Below are positions 18,924 to 28,286 of a DNA stretch of 64,000 bases, piece by piece; the stretch's first letter is position 1; each line of letters starts with the position of its first letter. Both the position numbers and the translations under genes were made by a program. The notes under the pieces are model-generated. The model saw only the letters and a list, made by a program, of their open reading frames with translations. It was not told where the DNA came from and searched no databases. The stretch is from Paraburkholderia sp. BL9I2N2 (GTDB lineage: Bacteria > Pseudomonadota > Gammaproteobacteria > Burkholderiales > Burkholderiaceae), in contig NZ_SMGP01000002.1 in NCBI RefSeq assembly GCF_004339745.1, forward strand, positions 1,877,970 through 1,941,969, read 5' to 3'.

Positions 18924-21077
18924 ATGACATCAACTAGCCGTCGCCGTTTCCTGCAGACCGTGGCTTCATCCGCCGGCGCTGCCGCCGCGCTGACCGCGCT
19001 GCCCGAGTCGATTCGCAATGCGCTCGCCGTTCCCGCGTTTTCGCGCACCGGCACGATCCGCGATGTCGAGCACATCGTCGTATTCATGCAGGAGAACCGC
19101 TCGTTCGACCACTACTTCGGCCATATGCGCGGCGTGCGTGGCTACAACGACCGCTTCCCGATTCCGCTGCCGAACGGCAAGCCGGTGTGGTATCAACCGT
19201 CGAAGGAAGATCCGACCCAGCCGGTTCTGCCGTTCCATCTGAACACGGCGACCACCAGCGCGCAATGCGTCGGCGATCTGGATCACTCCTGGTACAAGAC
19301 TCATGCCGCGATCGACGGCGGCCGCTACGACCAGTGGCCCGCCAACAAGACCGACATGACGATGGGCTATCACCTGCGCAGCGACATTCCGTTCCACTAC
19401 GCGCTGGCCGATGCGTTCACCATCTGCGACGCGTACTTCTGCTCGCTGCCGGGACCGACGCACCCGAACCGCTCGTATCTGATGACCGGCATGGTCGATC
19501 CGAGCGGCACGCTGGGTGGACCGCTGCTCGACAACAACGATTTCGTCGACGGCGACGGTCCGCCGAATTATCAGTTGCTCTCGTGGACCACGTACCCGGA
19601 ACGTCTGCAATCCGCGGGCATTTCGTGGCAGGTGTACCAGCAGGGGCTGACCGGCGCCGATCCGTTGAACGGCAACTACGGCACCAACATCCTGCAGAAC
19701 TTCACGAATTTCATCAACGCGCAGCCGGGTTCGCCGTTGTATGAGCGCGCGCAAACCGTGCGCACCATCGACGACCTGAAGGCCGACGTGCTGGCCAACA
19801 AGCTGCCGCAAGTGTCGTGGTTGTGCCCGCCGGCCGCGTACTCGGAACACCCGAGCTATACGCCCGCATACGGCGCGGAGTACACCTCGCAGATTCTCGA
19901 TGCGTTGACGTCGAATCCCGAGGTGTGGAGCAAGACGGTGTTGTTCATCATGTACGACGAGAACGACGGCTTCTTCGATCACCTCGTGCCGCCGCAACCG
20001 GCGACGACCGGCGCGCAAGGCAAGTCGACGGTCAGCACCGAAGGCGAAATTCACAACGTGGTGAATCCGCAGCGCGGCGGCAGCTACACCGCCGACGGCC
20101 TGCCGTACGGCCTCGGCCCGCGCGTGCCGATGACGATCGTGTCGCCTTGGAGCAAGGGCGGCTTTGTCTGCTCGCAGGTGTTCGATCATACGTCGGTGAT
20201 TCGCTTCATCGAAGCGCGCTTTGGCGTGTATGAGCCGAACATCACGGCATGGCGCCGCGCGGTGTGCGGCGACTTGACCACGGCCTTCGACTTCCGCACG
20301 CCGGACTCGAAAGTGCCGCCGCTGCCGGACACGAGCAACTACAAGAGCATCGCCGACAACCAGTGCGCAACGCAGCCGAAGCCGACCGTGCCCGCGACGC
20401 CGGGCGCTATCGATCCGCAGGAAAGCGGCATTCGTTTCGCGCGCGCGTTGCCGTACGAGTTGCATGTGAATGGCCAGGCCAACGAGAAGAAGAACACGTT
20501 CGAGATCTCGATCGGCAACACCGGCGATCAAGGCGCGCACTTCTATATGTACGCGACGAATCGCACGGACGGTCCGTGGCGTTACACCGTCGAAGCGGGC
20601 AAGTCGATCAACGAGACGTTCGATCTGACGATGACCAACGGCGTGTACACCTTCGAAGTGTTCGGCCCGAATGGCTTCGTGCGCAAGTTTGCGGGCAACA
20701 CGCAGCAGTCGACGGCGCAGAACGCGCAGATCGCCGCCGGCCGCGGCAACAACAAACCGGCGGAACCGGAAGTGAAGGTGCAATACGACGCCGCGAACGG
20801 CAACGTGTTCCTGAAGTTCAGCAACAAGGGCAGCGGCATTGCGCGTCTGACGGTGACGGACAACGCGTACGGCGCGCGCCCGCGTCCGGTGCTGGTGCCG
20901 GCCGGCGCGCATATCGAAGAAGCGTGGGTGCTGGCGTCGAGCCATCACTGGTACGACTTGACGGTGACGAGTCATGACGACGCCAGCTTCTCGCGCCGTC
21001 TTGCGGGTCACGTCGAGAATGGGCGTCCGAGCATTAGCGATCCAGCGGCGGTTGCGCCGGTGTTGGTGGTGAACTAA
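18924..21077 (+). CDS. Phosphocholine-type phospholipase C, Tat-exported
   Basis: 717 residues. A twin-arginine signal (SRRRFLQTVASSAGAAAALT) is followed by the phosphoesterase domain of the PlcH/PlcN/AcpA family: HIVVFMQENRSFDHYFGHMRG, GPTHPNRSYLMTGM, and the late metal-binding FIMYDENDGFFDHLVPP. Two C-terminal beta domains typical of phosphocholine-specific enzymes span about 500-715. It hydrolyses phosphatidylcholine or sphingomyelin outside the inner membrane. AGAAGG lies upstream of the ATG. Burkholderiales carry several paralogues; which one this is cannot be told here. Confidence 0.95.
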   Translation: MTSTSRRRFLQTVASSAGAAAALTALPESIRNALAVPAFSRTGTIRDVEHIVVFMQENRSFDHYFGHMRGVRGYNDRFPIPLPNGKPVWYQPSKEDPTQPVLPFHLNTATTSAQCVGDLDHSWYKTHAAIDGGRYDQWPANKTDMTMGYHLRSDIPFHYALADAFTICDAYFCSLPGPTHPNRSYLMTGMVDPSGTLGGPLLDNNDFVDGDGPPNYQLLSWTTYPERLQSAGISWQVYQQGLTGADPLNGNYGTNILQNFTNFINAQPGSPLYERAQTVRTIDDLKADVLANKLPQVSWLCPPAAYSEHPSYTPAYGAEYTSQILDALTSNPEVWSKTVLFIMYDENDGFFDHLVPPQPATTGAQGKSTVSTEGEIHNVVNPQRGGSYTADGLPYGLGPRVPMTIVSPWSKGGFVCSQVFDHTSVIRFIEARFGVYEPNITAWRRAVCGDLTTAFDFRTPDSKVPPLPDTSNYKSIADNQCATQPKPTVPATPGAIDPQESGIRFARALPYELHVNGQANEKKNTFEISIGNTGDQGAHFYMYATNRTDGPWRYTVEAGKSINETFDLTMTNGVYTFEVFGPNGFVRKFAGNTQQSTAQNAQIAAGRGNNKPAEPEVKVQYDAANGNVFLKFSNKGSGIARLTVTDNAYGARPRPVLVPAGAHIEEAWVLASSHHWYDLTVTSHDDASFSRRLAGHVENGRPSISDPAAVAPVLVVN

Positions 21078-21101
21078 GGGCCGGTGAAGGTAAAGGGCTT
21101 C

Positions 21102-21134
21102 GGTCAGGCGGCCGCCTCGGCGGCGCGCTTGACC
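21102..21134 (+). terminator. GC-rich hairpin after the phospholipase gene
   Basis: GGTCAGGC pairs with GCTTGACC around an inner GCCGCC/GGCGGC stem, 24 bases past the plc stop. There is no T run, so termination is only a possibility. Confidence 0.3.
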
Positions 21135-21230
21135 GTAGCTCAGCGCAGGTTGTGTCGCGCAAGACGTCCTGCACGAAATGGCGGATAGCGTTACATTCAG
21201 TCTTCGCCACTTCCTGCTGATGGGCACATC

Positions 21231-21500
21231 ATGGACCGTAACGCATTCATCGAAAGCCTGACGAAAGAAGGCTTCCCTGACGCCGTGGTTGTCACGCGCG
21301 AGGCCAACGTCGAGATGGAAATTCACGAGCATCCATTCGAAGCCAAGGCCCTGATCCTGGAAGGCGAAATGAGCATACGCATGGACGACGAAGTGCGGGC
21401 GTATCGCGTCGGCGACGTCTTCCACTTGCCGGCGAACAAGCCGCATGCGGAGCGCTTTGGTCCGAATGGTGTGACGTATCTGGTGGGAAGGAAGCAGTAG
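21231..21500 (+). CDS. Single-domain cupin protein
   Basis: 89 residues, a minimal cupin. The metal-binding motif 1 appears as EIHEHPFEAKALILEGEM and motif 2 as VGDVFHLPANKPHAERFG. Small stand-alone cupins bind metal or small effectors and are often regulatory or mildly enzymatic; no substrate can be deduced. It stands alone and converges on the deacylase gene. Confidence 0.85.
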   Translation: MDRNAFIESLTKEGFPDAVVVTREANVEMEIHEHPFEAKALILEGEMSIRMDDEVRAYRVGDVFHLPANKPHAERFGPNGVTYLVGRKQ

Positions 21501-21542
21501 GCGCGGCCTGAATGACAGCGCGCGCCTGTAGAAAGAAAAGCA

Positions 21543-22658
21543 TCAGGCACCCAGCAAAACCCCAGTCCTGAAAGCCCGCGTACCCGTCACACGCCCGAGC
21601 GGCGCGCCGGCCGTCACGAAGCGAATCGCGCGCCGCATGTAAAGCACACCTTCGGTTTTGCTTGCGATCGTCGTGGTCTCGTCGGTCAGCGGATCGACGA
21701 TATCGAACAGCGCCTGGCCGACGCGAATCGTATCGCCGATCTTCGCGCGATGAATCAGAATCCCGCTTACGGGCGCATAGAACTGCTCGCTGCCGGCGAG
21801 CGGCGTGGCAGGCGACAGCAGCTCCGGCAAGGGCTTGGCATCGAGCTTGATCGCCTTGCGCCACCCCAGATAATCGACAAGCGCGTCGGCATCTTCCTGA
21901 GCGACTTCATAGGACACGTCGCGCTGCCCGCGGCATTCCACGGTCACGGCGATCGCACCGTTGGGCACCGGCTTATCGGCCGGCAACTCCTGCTGCAATT
22001 TCCACCACAAAAGACTATGCGTTTCATCGAACGATTCGCCGCCTGAATTGGTGGCGAGTAACGACGCCTGTGCGCCGAGATAGCGCGACAACGGCTCGAA
22101 CTCCGGCCACGCCGCCTCGCTGGTGTAGAGATGCATGGCCGCTTCGAGCGAACAGTGGAGATCGATAATCACATCCGCATCGAACGAGAGTTGCAGCAAC
22201 GCCAGTTGCAGCGATTCGAACTCGGTCAATGGTTTCTGTTCGGCCAGTTCGTCGGCAATCAACTTTCGCACTAGCCGCACGTTCTCGGCTGCATTGGAAC
22301 CCAGCGTTTCTTTAGCGCGCGCGACCAGCTTCGAGAACTGCAGGAAGTGGCGATTGAAGTTCTTCCCGCTGCCCAGATCGAAGCGGCCAAGAAACTGCCC
22401 GAGCACGTATTGCCCGAGCCCGACCGGATTCGCCACGGGCACCAGCACGATTTCCGCGTTCAGCGCGCCTTGCTTTTCCAGTTCGAGCAAACGACGCTTC
22501 AACAACACCGTCGCCAGCATCGCGGGCGTTTCATCGGCATGCAGCGACGACTGGATATAAATCTTCTGCCCGCTATTCGCCGGGCCGAAATGAAACGACA
22601 CCAGTTCGCGGTGCGTGCCGATAGCCGGCGAGAGAAGCGGAATCGATTGCCTGTTCAT
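21543..22658 (-). CDS. Succinylglutamate desuccinylase/aspartoacylase-family zinc hydrolase
   Basis: 371 residues. Zinc ligands appear as His and Glu in QSSLHADETPA (about residues 40-45) and His in DLHCSLEA; the C-terminal part carries a biotinyl-like beta barrel (GILIHRAKIGDTIRVGQALF) common in this M14-related subfamily. Such enzymes cleave N-acyl amino acids. A periplasmic binding-protein gene for amino acids lies 39 bases upstream on the same strand, which suggests uptake of an acylated amino acid or amide followed by hydrolysis. That substrate is inferred. Confidence 0.88.
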   Translation of the reverse strand: MNRQSIPLLSPAIGTHRELVSFHFGPANSGQKIYIQSSLHADETPAMLATVLLKRRLLELEKQGALNAEIVLVPVANPVGLGQYVLGQFLGRFDLGSGKNFNRHFLQFSKLVARAKETLGSNAAENVRLVRKLIADELAEQKPLTEFESLQLALLQLSFDADVIIDLHCSLEAAMHLYTSEAAWPEFEPLSRYLGAQASLLATNSGGESFDETHSLLWWKLQQELPADKPVPNGAIAVTVECRGQRDVSYEVAQEDADALVDYLGWRKAIKLDAKPLPELLSPATPLAGSEQFYAPVSGILIHRAKIGDTIRVGQALFDIVDPLTDETTTIASKTEGVLYMRRAIRFVTAGAPLGRVTGTRAFRTGVLLGA

Positions 22659-22697
22659 GAGCGGGGGTCTGTAGAAGAGAAGTCGGAAGTCGAAGAA

Positions 22698-23465
22698 TCA
22701 ATTGCCGTACGGATCGAAGTCGAAGTACTTCTTCGCGATCTGCGCGTACGTGCCGTCCTTGAGCATCGAGGCGATCGCCGCGTTGATGGAAGCCTGCACC
22801 GCGGTCTCGTCCTTGCGCAAGCCGATGCCCACGCCGCGATCGCCCATCGAAAGCGGTTCGCCGACGAACGCAAAGCCCTTGCCCGCCGGCGTACGCAAGA
22901 AACCGATGTCCGCTTCCACCGAACCGAGCAACGCGCCGTCCAGTCGCCCGTTCTGCAAGTCGGCGAACACTTCGTCCTGACTCTTGTACGCCACCACATG
23001 CGCGCCGAGCGGCGCCCAGTTCTTCAGCGCATAGCCCTCGAACTGCGTGCCCGACTGCACGCCGATCTGCTTGCCCGCCAGCGCATTCGTGCCGCCCGCG
23101 AGCGCCGAACCTTGGCGCGCGATCAGCCGCGACTTGAACTGAAAGAGTTTCGACGAAAACAGAATCTGTTGCTCGCGCTTCTCCGTGATCGCCATCGACG
23201 AAAGGATCGCGTCGATCTTGCGCGCCTGCAGCGCCGGAATCATTCCCGAAAATTCGAGTTCGACCCACTGGCAGCGCGCGCGGATGCGCTTGCAGATTTC
23301 ATTGCCGAGATCGACGTCGAAACCTTTGAAGCTGCCCTCGGGCGCCTTGGCGTCCATCGGCGGATAGCTCGGGTCGATACCGAGGCGCAGCGTGGTGGGC
23401 TCAGCGGCAAACGCGCCACTGCTGAAAACCAGCGCGGCGCTCAAGATCATCAACGGAATTTTCAT
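22698..23465 (-). CDS. Periplasmic amino-acid ABC transporter substrate-binding protein
   Basis: 255 residues with a 20-residue signal peptide ending AFAAE. It belongs to the HisJ/ArgT/LAO cluster 3: RLGIDPSYPPMDAKAPEG, GFDVDLGNEICKRI, DAILSSMAIT and FVGEPLSMGDRGVGIGLRKD. The basic-amino-acid signature suggests Arg, Lys, His or a related opine as ligand. No permease or ATPase gene is next to it, so it must use a transporter encoded elsewhere. A LysR gene is divergent. Confidence 0.9.
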   Translation of the reverse strand: MKIPLMILSAALVFSSGAFAAEPTTLRLGIDPSYPPMDAKAPEGSFKGFDVDLGNEICKRIRARCQWVELEFSGMIPALQARKIDAILSSMAITEKREQQILFSSKLFQFKSRLIARQGSALAGGTNALAGKQIGVQSGTQFEGYALKNWAPLGAHVVAYKSQDEVFADLQNGRLDGALLGSVEADIGFLRTPAGKGFAFVGEPLSMGDRGVGIGLRKDETAVQASINAAIASMLKDGTYAQIAKKYFDFDPYGN

Positions 23466-23587
23466 GGGAGCACGAAGTGTGGGTGGGGCGAATGACGACC
23501 GAGCTATCCTATGCCGCGTCTGCGCCTCAAAGAAGTCCCATTCGGACTATCATGATCACTTTTACCGATCACTGGACGGCAGCCCTC

Positions 23588-24508
23588 ATGGCGTTGACGA
23601 TCTCCCAGCTCCGCGCGTTCACCGCCGTGGCCGAGCATGGCAGCATACGCGCGGCCTCGCGGGCGCTCGGCATCGCGCAGAGCGGCATCACGCAACAACT
23701 GCAGAATCTCGAATCGATGCTCGGCGCGACCCTGTTCACCCGCACGAACCGCGGCATTGCGCTGACCGCGCTCGGCCAGCGGCTGTTGCAGCGCGCCGGC
23801 GCGATTATCGGCGAATGCGAACGCGCCGAACAGGAAGTGCAGCAACTGCGCGGCGACTACGTCGGCGATGTCACCTTCGGCATGACCACCGAACCGCTGA
23901 TCGATGCGTTCGCGCCGGTGCTGATGGAATTTCGCACGCGCTTCGAGCGGGTCGCGGTGCATCTGCGCACCGGCACTTCGCGCATGATGATTTCGTGGAT
24001 TCGCGAAGGCACGCTGGATTTCGCGGTTGCGTTGGTATCGAAGCACACGGATACCGCCGATCTCTCGGTGACGCCGCTGTATCCGTCCGATCCGGTGATC
24101 GTCTGCCGCCAAGGGCATCCGAAAGCTGGTGCGACCACGCTGGCCGAACTGGTCGATTGCACGTGGGTGGCCACGCGTTCGCCGAATCTCACGGACGATC
24201 CGCAAATCAACCGCCTGAACCATCTGTTCGAAAGCCACGGCCTGCCGCCGCCGAAAATCGTCGCGACAGTGGAAGGCCTGTACGAAACGCTGCATCTGGT
24301 GAGCGCGACGGATTGCCTGTCGCTGGAAGCGTCGATCGTGGTCAAGCGCGGACCGTTTGCGAGCACGCTCACCGCCATTCCAGTGCGCGAGCGCGCGGTC
24401 GAACAGAACGTCTGCCTGCTGCAGCGCGCGGCCATTCCGCTCACGCCCGCCGCGCAGGAACTCGCCACGATGATCGCTTCGTACACGCGCACGGTGCGGG
24501 CGCGTTGA
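23588..24508 (+). CDS. LysR-family transcriptional regulator
   Basis: 306 residues. The N-terminal winged HTH is LTISQLRAFTAVAEHGSI...SGITQQLQNLE, followed by the two-lobed effector domain. I chose ATG 23588 because MALTISQLRAF is the family start; in-frame ATGs at 23552 and 23477 would add residues with no counterpart. It is divergent from the binding-protein gene, which is its likely target, and converges on lysA with a 24-base gap. Confidence 0.9.
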   Translation: MALTISQLRAFTAVAEHGSIRAASRALGIAQSGITQQLQNLESMLGATLFTRTNRGIALTALGQRLLQRAGAIIGECERAEQEVQQLRGDYVGDVTFGMTTEPLIDAFAPVLMEFRTRFERVAVHLRTGTSRMMISWIREGTLDFAVALVSKHTDTADLSVTPLYPSDPVIVCRQGHPKAGATTLAELVDCTWVATRSPNLTDDPQINRLNHLFESHGLPPPKIVATVEGLYETLHLVSATDCLSLEASIVVKRGPFASTLTAIPVRERAVEQNVCLLQRAAIPLTPAAQELATMIASYTRTVRAR

Positions 24509-24532
24509 CGCGGCATTGAGGTGGCGCTGAGA

Positions 24533-25816
24533 TCAGGCCGTCGTTTCGAGCGCGAGCAACTCGTCGACCGTTTGCCGCCGGCGGATCAGTCGCGGCTTGC
24601 CATGCTCGAGCAACACCTCGGGCACAAGCGGCCGGCTGTTGTAGTTCGAGGACATCGACGCGCCGTAGGCGCCTGCATCGTGAAACACGATGAAGTCGCC
24701 CACTTCGGGTATCGGTATTGAGCGGTTCGTAATGACGCCGCCTGCAACTTGGGTGAAGACATCGCCGGCTTCGCACAGCGGCCCGGCCACTGCGAACGAA
24801 TCGACCGGCGCTTCGCTCGGCGAGCCGTCGCGTTTCAGCACCGTCATCTCATGATGACTGCCGTAAAACGATGGCCGTACGAGATCGTTGAATCCGGCAT
24901 CGACCAAAGCAAACTGCTGCGCGGGGCGTCGATTCAATGCGTGAACTTCCGCGACGAGCACGCCCGATTGCGCGACGAGGAAGCGGCCCGGTTCGATCTC
25001 CAACCTCACGCCATGCCCGACATGCGCTTCGATCTGCCGGCGCGCCGCGTCCCAAAGCCGGAAGTAGTGCGCGACGTCGATATCGGGCTCGCCTTCGCGA
25101 TACGGCACTGACAAACCACCGCCCGCGGAAATCGCTTCGATATCGTGGCCCAGGCCCTTCACGGCTTCGACCATCGCATCGCAAACGCGCGACAGATGTC
25201 CATAGTCGACGCCCGAACCGATATGCATGTGCAGCCCGACCAGCTTCAGGCGATAACGCCGGATCAGCTCGACCGCGTGCGGCACATCGTCGAGCCAGAT
25301 GCCATGCTTGCTATGCTCGCCGCCCGTGTTGGTCTTGTTGCTGTGCCCGTGACCGAAGCCCGGATTGATCCGCAGCCACACGCGATGACCTTCGGGCGCA
25401 TGCCGTCCTATCCGTTCGAGCATATCGAGCGAGCCCACATTGACTGTAATGCGATGCTCGATCACGGTGGCGAGCGTCGCATGATCGATCAGGTCCGCCG
25501 TAAACACGACGCCTTCGGGATCGCCATCAGGCGTGAAGCCTGCCGCGAGGCTGCGTTTGAGTTCACCCAACGAGACCGCGTCGACCATCGCGCCTTCCTC
25601 GCGCATCAGTTTGAGGATATGCAGGTTCGAACACGCTTTCTGCGCATAGCGGATCACATCGAAGCTGCGCAATTCGGCAATGCGTGTGCGGATTACGTCA
25701 GCGTCGTAGACCCACAGCGGCGTGCCGTGCTCGTGGGCGAGTCTGACGAGTTGTTGTGGATTGAATGGCGTCACGGTTCCCGTCTCTTGATGTCGAAGCG
25801 TTGGTGTGAGCGACAT
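24533..25816 (-). CDS. lysA: Diaminopimelate decarboxylase
   Basis: 427 residues from ATG 25816. It is a fold III PLP enzyme that converts meso-diaminopimelate to lysine. The PLP lysine is in IRYAQKACSN (residue 60), the phosphate loop GGGLSVPY and the substrate Cys in GPLCEAGD are present. The spacing and size agree with E. coli-type LysA that is regulated by LysR. The ATG lies inside the palindrome 25815-25835 and has no ribosome site, so the GTG at 25774 (with AAGAG nine bases upstream) may be the real start, giving 413 residues. A divergent lysR gene supports the call. Confidence 0.92.
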   Translation of the reverse strand: MSLTPTLRHQETGTVTPFNPQQLVRLAHEHGTPLWVYDADVIRTRIAELRSFDVIRYAQKACSNLHILKLMREEGAMVDAVSLGELKRSLAAGFTPDGDPEGVVFTADLIDHATLATVIEHRITVNVGSLDMLERIGRHAPEGHRVWLRINPGFGHGHSNKTNTGGEHSKHGIWLDDVPHAVELIRRYRLKLVGLHMHIGSGVDYGHLSRVCDAMVEAVKGLGHDIEAISAGGGLSVPYREGEPDIDVAHYFRLWDAARRQIEAHVGHGVRLEIEPGRFLVAQSGVLVAEVHALNRRPAQQFALVDAGFNDLVRPSFYGSHHEMTVLKRDGSPSEAPVDSFAVAGPLCEAGDVFTQVAGGVITNRSIPIPEVGDFIVFHDAGAYGASMSSNYNSRPLVPEVLLEHGKPRLIRRRQTVDELLALETTA

Positions 25817-25835
25817 GATGCGGAAAACGCATCAT
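25815..25835. promoter_or_regulatory. Perfect T-N11-A palindrome, probable LysR operator
   Basis: ATGATGCG and CGCATCAT are separated by GAAAA, giving a perfect 21-base palindrome whose inner TGCG-GAAAA-CGCA is a symmetric T-N11-A LysR motif. It lies between lysA and the divergent lysR and overlaps the annotated lysA ATG. Confidence 0.75.
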
Positions 25836-25886
25836 TCAGTAAAATACCAATTCTTGGCATGCCCATTCACTTCTGATATACCCACC

Positions 25887-26816
25887 ATGGCGCTTACACA
25901 TCGGCATATCGAAGTCTTCCGCGCGCTGATGACCGCGGGCAGCGTCACCAAAGCGGCCGAGATGCTGTTCACCTCGCAGCCCACGGTGAGCCGCGAACTC
26001 GCGCGCATGGAACAGAGCATCGGCTTTGCATTGTTCGAGCGCACGAATGGTCGATTGCGTCCCACCTTGTCCGCGCTCACCTTGTTCGACGAGATCAAGC
26101 GCGCGTATGTCGGACTCGAACGTGTGGCGTCCACCGCCGCGAGCCTGCGCGAATTCCAGGGCGGCCAGCTTTCCATCATCGCGTTGCCCGCGTTTTCGCA
26201 TTCGATCCTGCCGGGCGCGGCGAAGCGCTTTCACGACGCGCAACCGGGCGCAAGTTTGTCGATCGCGACCCAGGAGTCGCCGTTTCTCGAGGAATGGCTG
26301 ACCGCGCAGCGCTACGATCTCGGCCTGACCGAACACGGCGCGCCTCCGGCGGGCACGCGTCTGACGCCGTTGCTCGAAGTGGATGAAGTGTGCGTGCTGC
26401 CCGACGAGCATCCGTTGCTCGGCAAGCGAGTAATCGCATTGAAGGATTTCGCCAATCAGCCGTTCATCAGCCTGTCGTCGAACGATCCGTACCGGATTCA
26501 GATCGACGAGGCCTTCGCGCAAGCGGGAATCGCGCGCCGCCAGATCGTCGAGACGCCCACTGCCGTCTCCGTGTGCAGTTTCGTGCGGCACGGGCTTGGC
26601 CTCGCGATCGTCAATCCGCTGACAGCCCTCGATTTCGTGGGTCGCCATCTGCATATCCGGCCGCTCGGCGTGTCGTTGCCGTTTCGCGTCAGCGTGATTC
26701 AGCCGGAGCATCGTCCGGGTCATCCGTTGGCCGGCGCGTTCGTTCGAGCGTTGCGAAGCGAAGCCGCCGCGCTGCGGCTACAATTGAAATCCCACACCGG
26801 ACGCAAGCAGCAGTGA
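25887..26816 (+). CDS. lysR: LysR-type regulator of lysine biosynthesis
   Basis: 309 residues, close to the 311 of E. coli LysR. The HTH reads THRHIEVFRALMTAGSVTKAAEMLFTSQPTVSRELARME, including the SQPTVSRELARME recognition helix that resembles E. coli LysR. I chose ATG 25887; the 27 residues upstream in frame cross the operator. Its divergence from lysA and the T-N11-A palindrome between them is the classic arrangement in which LysR activates lysA in response to diaminopimelate and represses itself. Confidence 0.9.
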   Translation: MALTHRHIEVFRALMTAGSVTKAAEMLFTSQPTVSRELARMEQSIGFALFERTNGRLRPTLSALTLFDEIKRAYVGLERVASTAASLREFQGGQLSIIALPAFSHSILPGAAKRFHDAQPGASLSIATQESPFLEEWLTAQRYDLGLTEHGAPPAGTRLTPLLEVDEVCVLPDEHPLLGKRVIALKDFANQPFISLSSNDPYRIQIDEAFAQAGIARRQIVETPTAVSVCSFVRHGLGLAIVNPLTALDFVGRHLHIRPLGVSLPFRVSVIQPEHRPGHPLAGAFVRALRSEAAALRLQLKSHTGRKQQ

Positions 26817-26987
26817 GCGCTTTGTTCGCGAATCAACGCGTGGGCAATCGCCGACCTCCACCGAAAGAATCCGGGCACGCTTCAAGCTAAACACAGCAGC
26901 ACACCGATTGCGGACGCGAACGACGCACAGCGCCTTCGCGCCGCATGAGTTTTTATATGTCGTAGACCATCAACAGGAGTTTCCCAA

Positions 26988-27842
26988 ATGATGAATCGAG
27001 ACAATCCCGTCTGGCTGATCACAGGTTGTTCCACCGGCTTCGGCCGCGAGTTGGCGAAGCTGGTGCTGGAGCGCGGTTGGCGCGCGGTGGTGACCGCACG
27101 CGACGCGTCGAAAGTGAAGGATATCGCCGAAGCCCACGGCGATCGCGCACTGGTTCTGCCACTCGACGTGACCAACCCCATGCAGATCGACGAAGTCGTA
27201 ACGCAAGCGAAGCAGCGTTTCGGCCGCATCGACGCGCTCGTCAACAACGCGGGTTACGGTTATCTGGCCGCGATCGAGGAAGGCGAGGACGACGAAGTCC
27301 GCGCCATGTTCGAAACCAACGTGTTCGGCCTCGTCGACATCACGAAGGCGGTCTTGCCGATCATGCGTGAGCAGCACAGCGGCTTGATCGTCAATGTGTC
27401 GTCGATCGGCGGTATCACGAGTTTCGCGGCGACCGGCTATTACCACGCCACCAAATATGCGGTGGAGGGTCTATCCGAATCGCTGGCGACGGAGGTGAAG
27501 CCGCTCGGCATCGACGTGTTGATCGTCGAACCGGGACCGTTCCGCACGAACTGGGCGGGTCCGTCGATCAAACAATCGGCCACGGTAATCGACGATTATG
27601 CTGCCACGGCCGGTGAGCGCCGCAAGCAGACCGAGGCGCGCAGCGGCAAACAGGCAGGCGACCCGGTGCGCGCCGCGCAGGCCATTATCGACGCCGCGCT
27701 GTCGGACACACCGCCGCTGCGGTTGCTGCTCGGCAAAACCGCGCTCGAACTGGCGCGCAAGAAGCTGGACTTCATGCGCGGCGATTTCGATGCATGGGAA
27801 GCCACCACGCTGGGGGCGGATTTTCCGGAAGGAGCGGGCTGA
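26988..27842 (+). CDS. Short-chain dehydrogenase/reductase
   Basis: 284 residues, classical SDR. The cofactor motif is WLITGCSTGFGREL, NNAG is in LVNNAGYGYL, the catalytic Ser is in NVSSIGG and YxxxK is YHATKYAVEG (Tyr followed by Lys four residues on). The GxxxGxG-like loop with no acidic residue after beta-2 (VTARDASK) suggests NADP. CAGGAG precedes the ATG. Substrate unknown; members of this branch are annotated only as oxidoreductases. It converges on the rubredoxin gene. Confidence 0.92.
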   Translation: MMNRDNPVWLITGCSTGFGRELAKLVLERGWRAVVTARDASKVKDIAEAHGDRALVLPLDVTNPMQIDEVVTQAKQRFGRIDALVNNAGYGYLAAIEEGEDDEVRAMFETNVFGLVDITKAVLPIMREQHSGLIVNVSSIGGITSFAATGYYHATKYAVEGLSESLATEVKPLGIDVLIVEPGPFRTNWAGPSIKQSATVIDDYAATAGERRKQTEARSGKQAGDPVRAAQAIIDAALSDTPPLRLLLGKTALELARKKLDFMRGDFDAWEATTLGADFPEGAG

Positions 27843-27872
27843 ACTTAGGCGTATGTCGTGCGTTGGCCGGGC

Positions 27873-28286
27873 TTAAAACTCGACCAACGCGAAATCTTCC
27901 TTGCCCACGTCGCAAAGCGGGCAGCGCCAGTCGGCCGGCACGTCCGTCCAGCGCGTGCCCGGCGCGATGCCCTCCTCCGGCAAACCTGCGGCTTCGTCGT
28001 AGACCCAGCCGCAGATCACGCAGACCCACTGCTTGAAGTCGTCCGCCGAAGCGGCAGGCTCCGCCGCGTGCGGCGCATCAGCCGCGTGCGACGCCGGCGT
28101 GTCATCGAGGCTGACCACCAACGGCGCGGCCGTGCCCACGCCGGTTTCCGCGAGGCGCGCCTGCAAGCTTTCCAGCAGCCTCTGCGCTTCAGCCTGCGTC
28201 AGATCGATCCAATAGGGATCGCCCGCGCCGTCGTTGAGCCGCTCAGGAGAAAACTGGATTTCTACGGCTACGCCCTTCTTGTACAT
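27873..28286 (-). CDS. Rubredoxin with N-terminal extension
   Basis: 137 residues. The last 55 are a complete rubredoxin with the four iron ligands Cys89, Cys92 (CVICGW), Cys122 and Cys125 (CPLCD). Residues 1-85 are an extra region: a predicted alpha/beta stretch (EIQFSPERL, QAEAQRLLESLQARL) and an Ala/His-rich linker. The extension has no recognised family. Such rubredoxins pass electrons to oxygenases or peroxide-detoxifying enzymes, but no obvious partner is adjacent. Confidence 0.88.
   Translation of the reverse strand: MYKKGVAVEIQFSPERLNDGAGDPYWIDLTQAEAQRLLESLQARLAETGVGTAAPLVVSLDDTPASHAADAPHAAEPAASADDFKQWVCVICGWVYDEAAGLPEEGIAPGTRWTDVPADWRCPLCDVGKEDFALVEF

Noticed and set aside
18966..21446. 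Minus-strand open frame of 826 codons
   Set aside because: It lies opposite the phospholipase C gene and part of the cupin gene, with an Arg/Val/His-rich composition typical of a GC-rich shadow frame.
25863..25886. TTGGCA-N17-TATACC promoter-like pair before lysR
   Set aside because: The -10 would lie only about six bases from the lysR ATG, leaving no leader or ribosome site.
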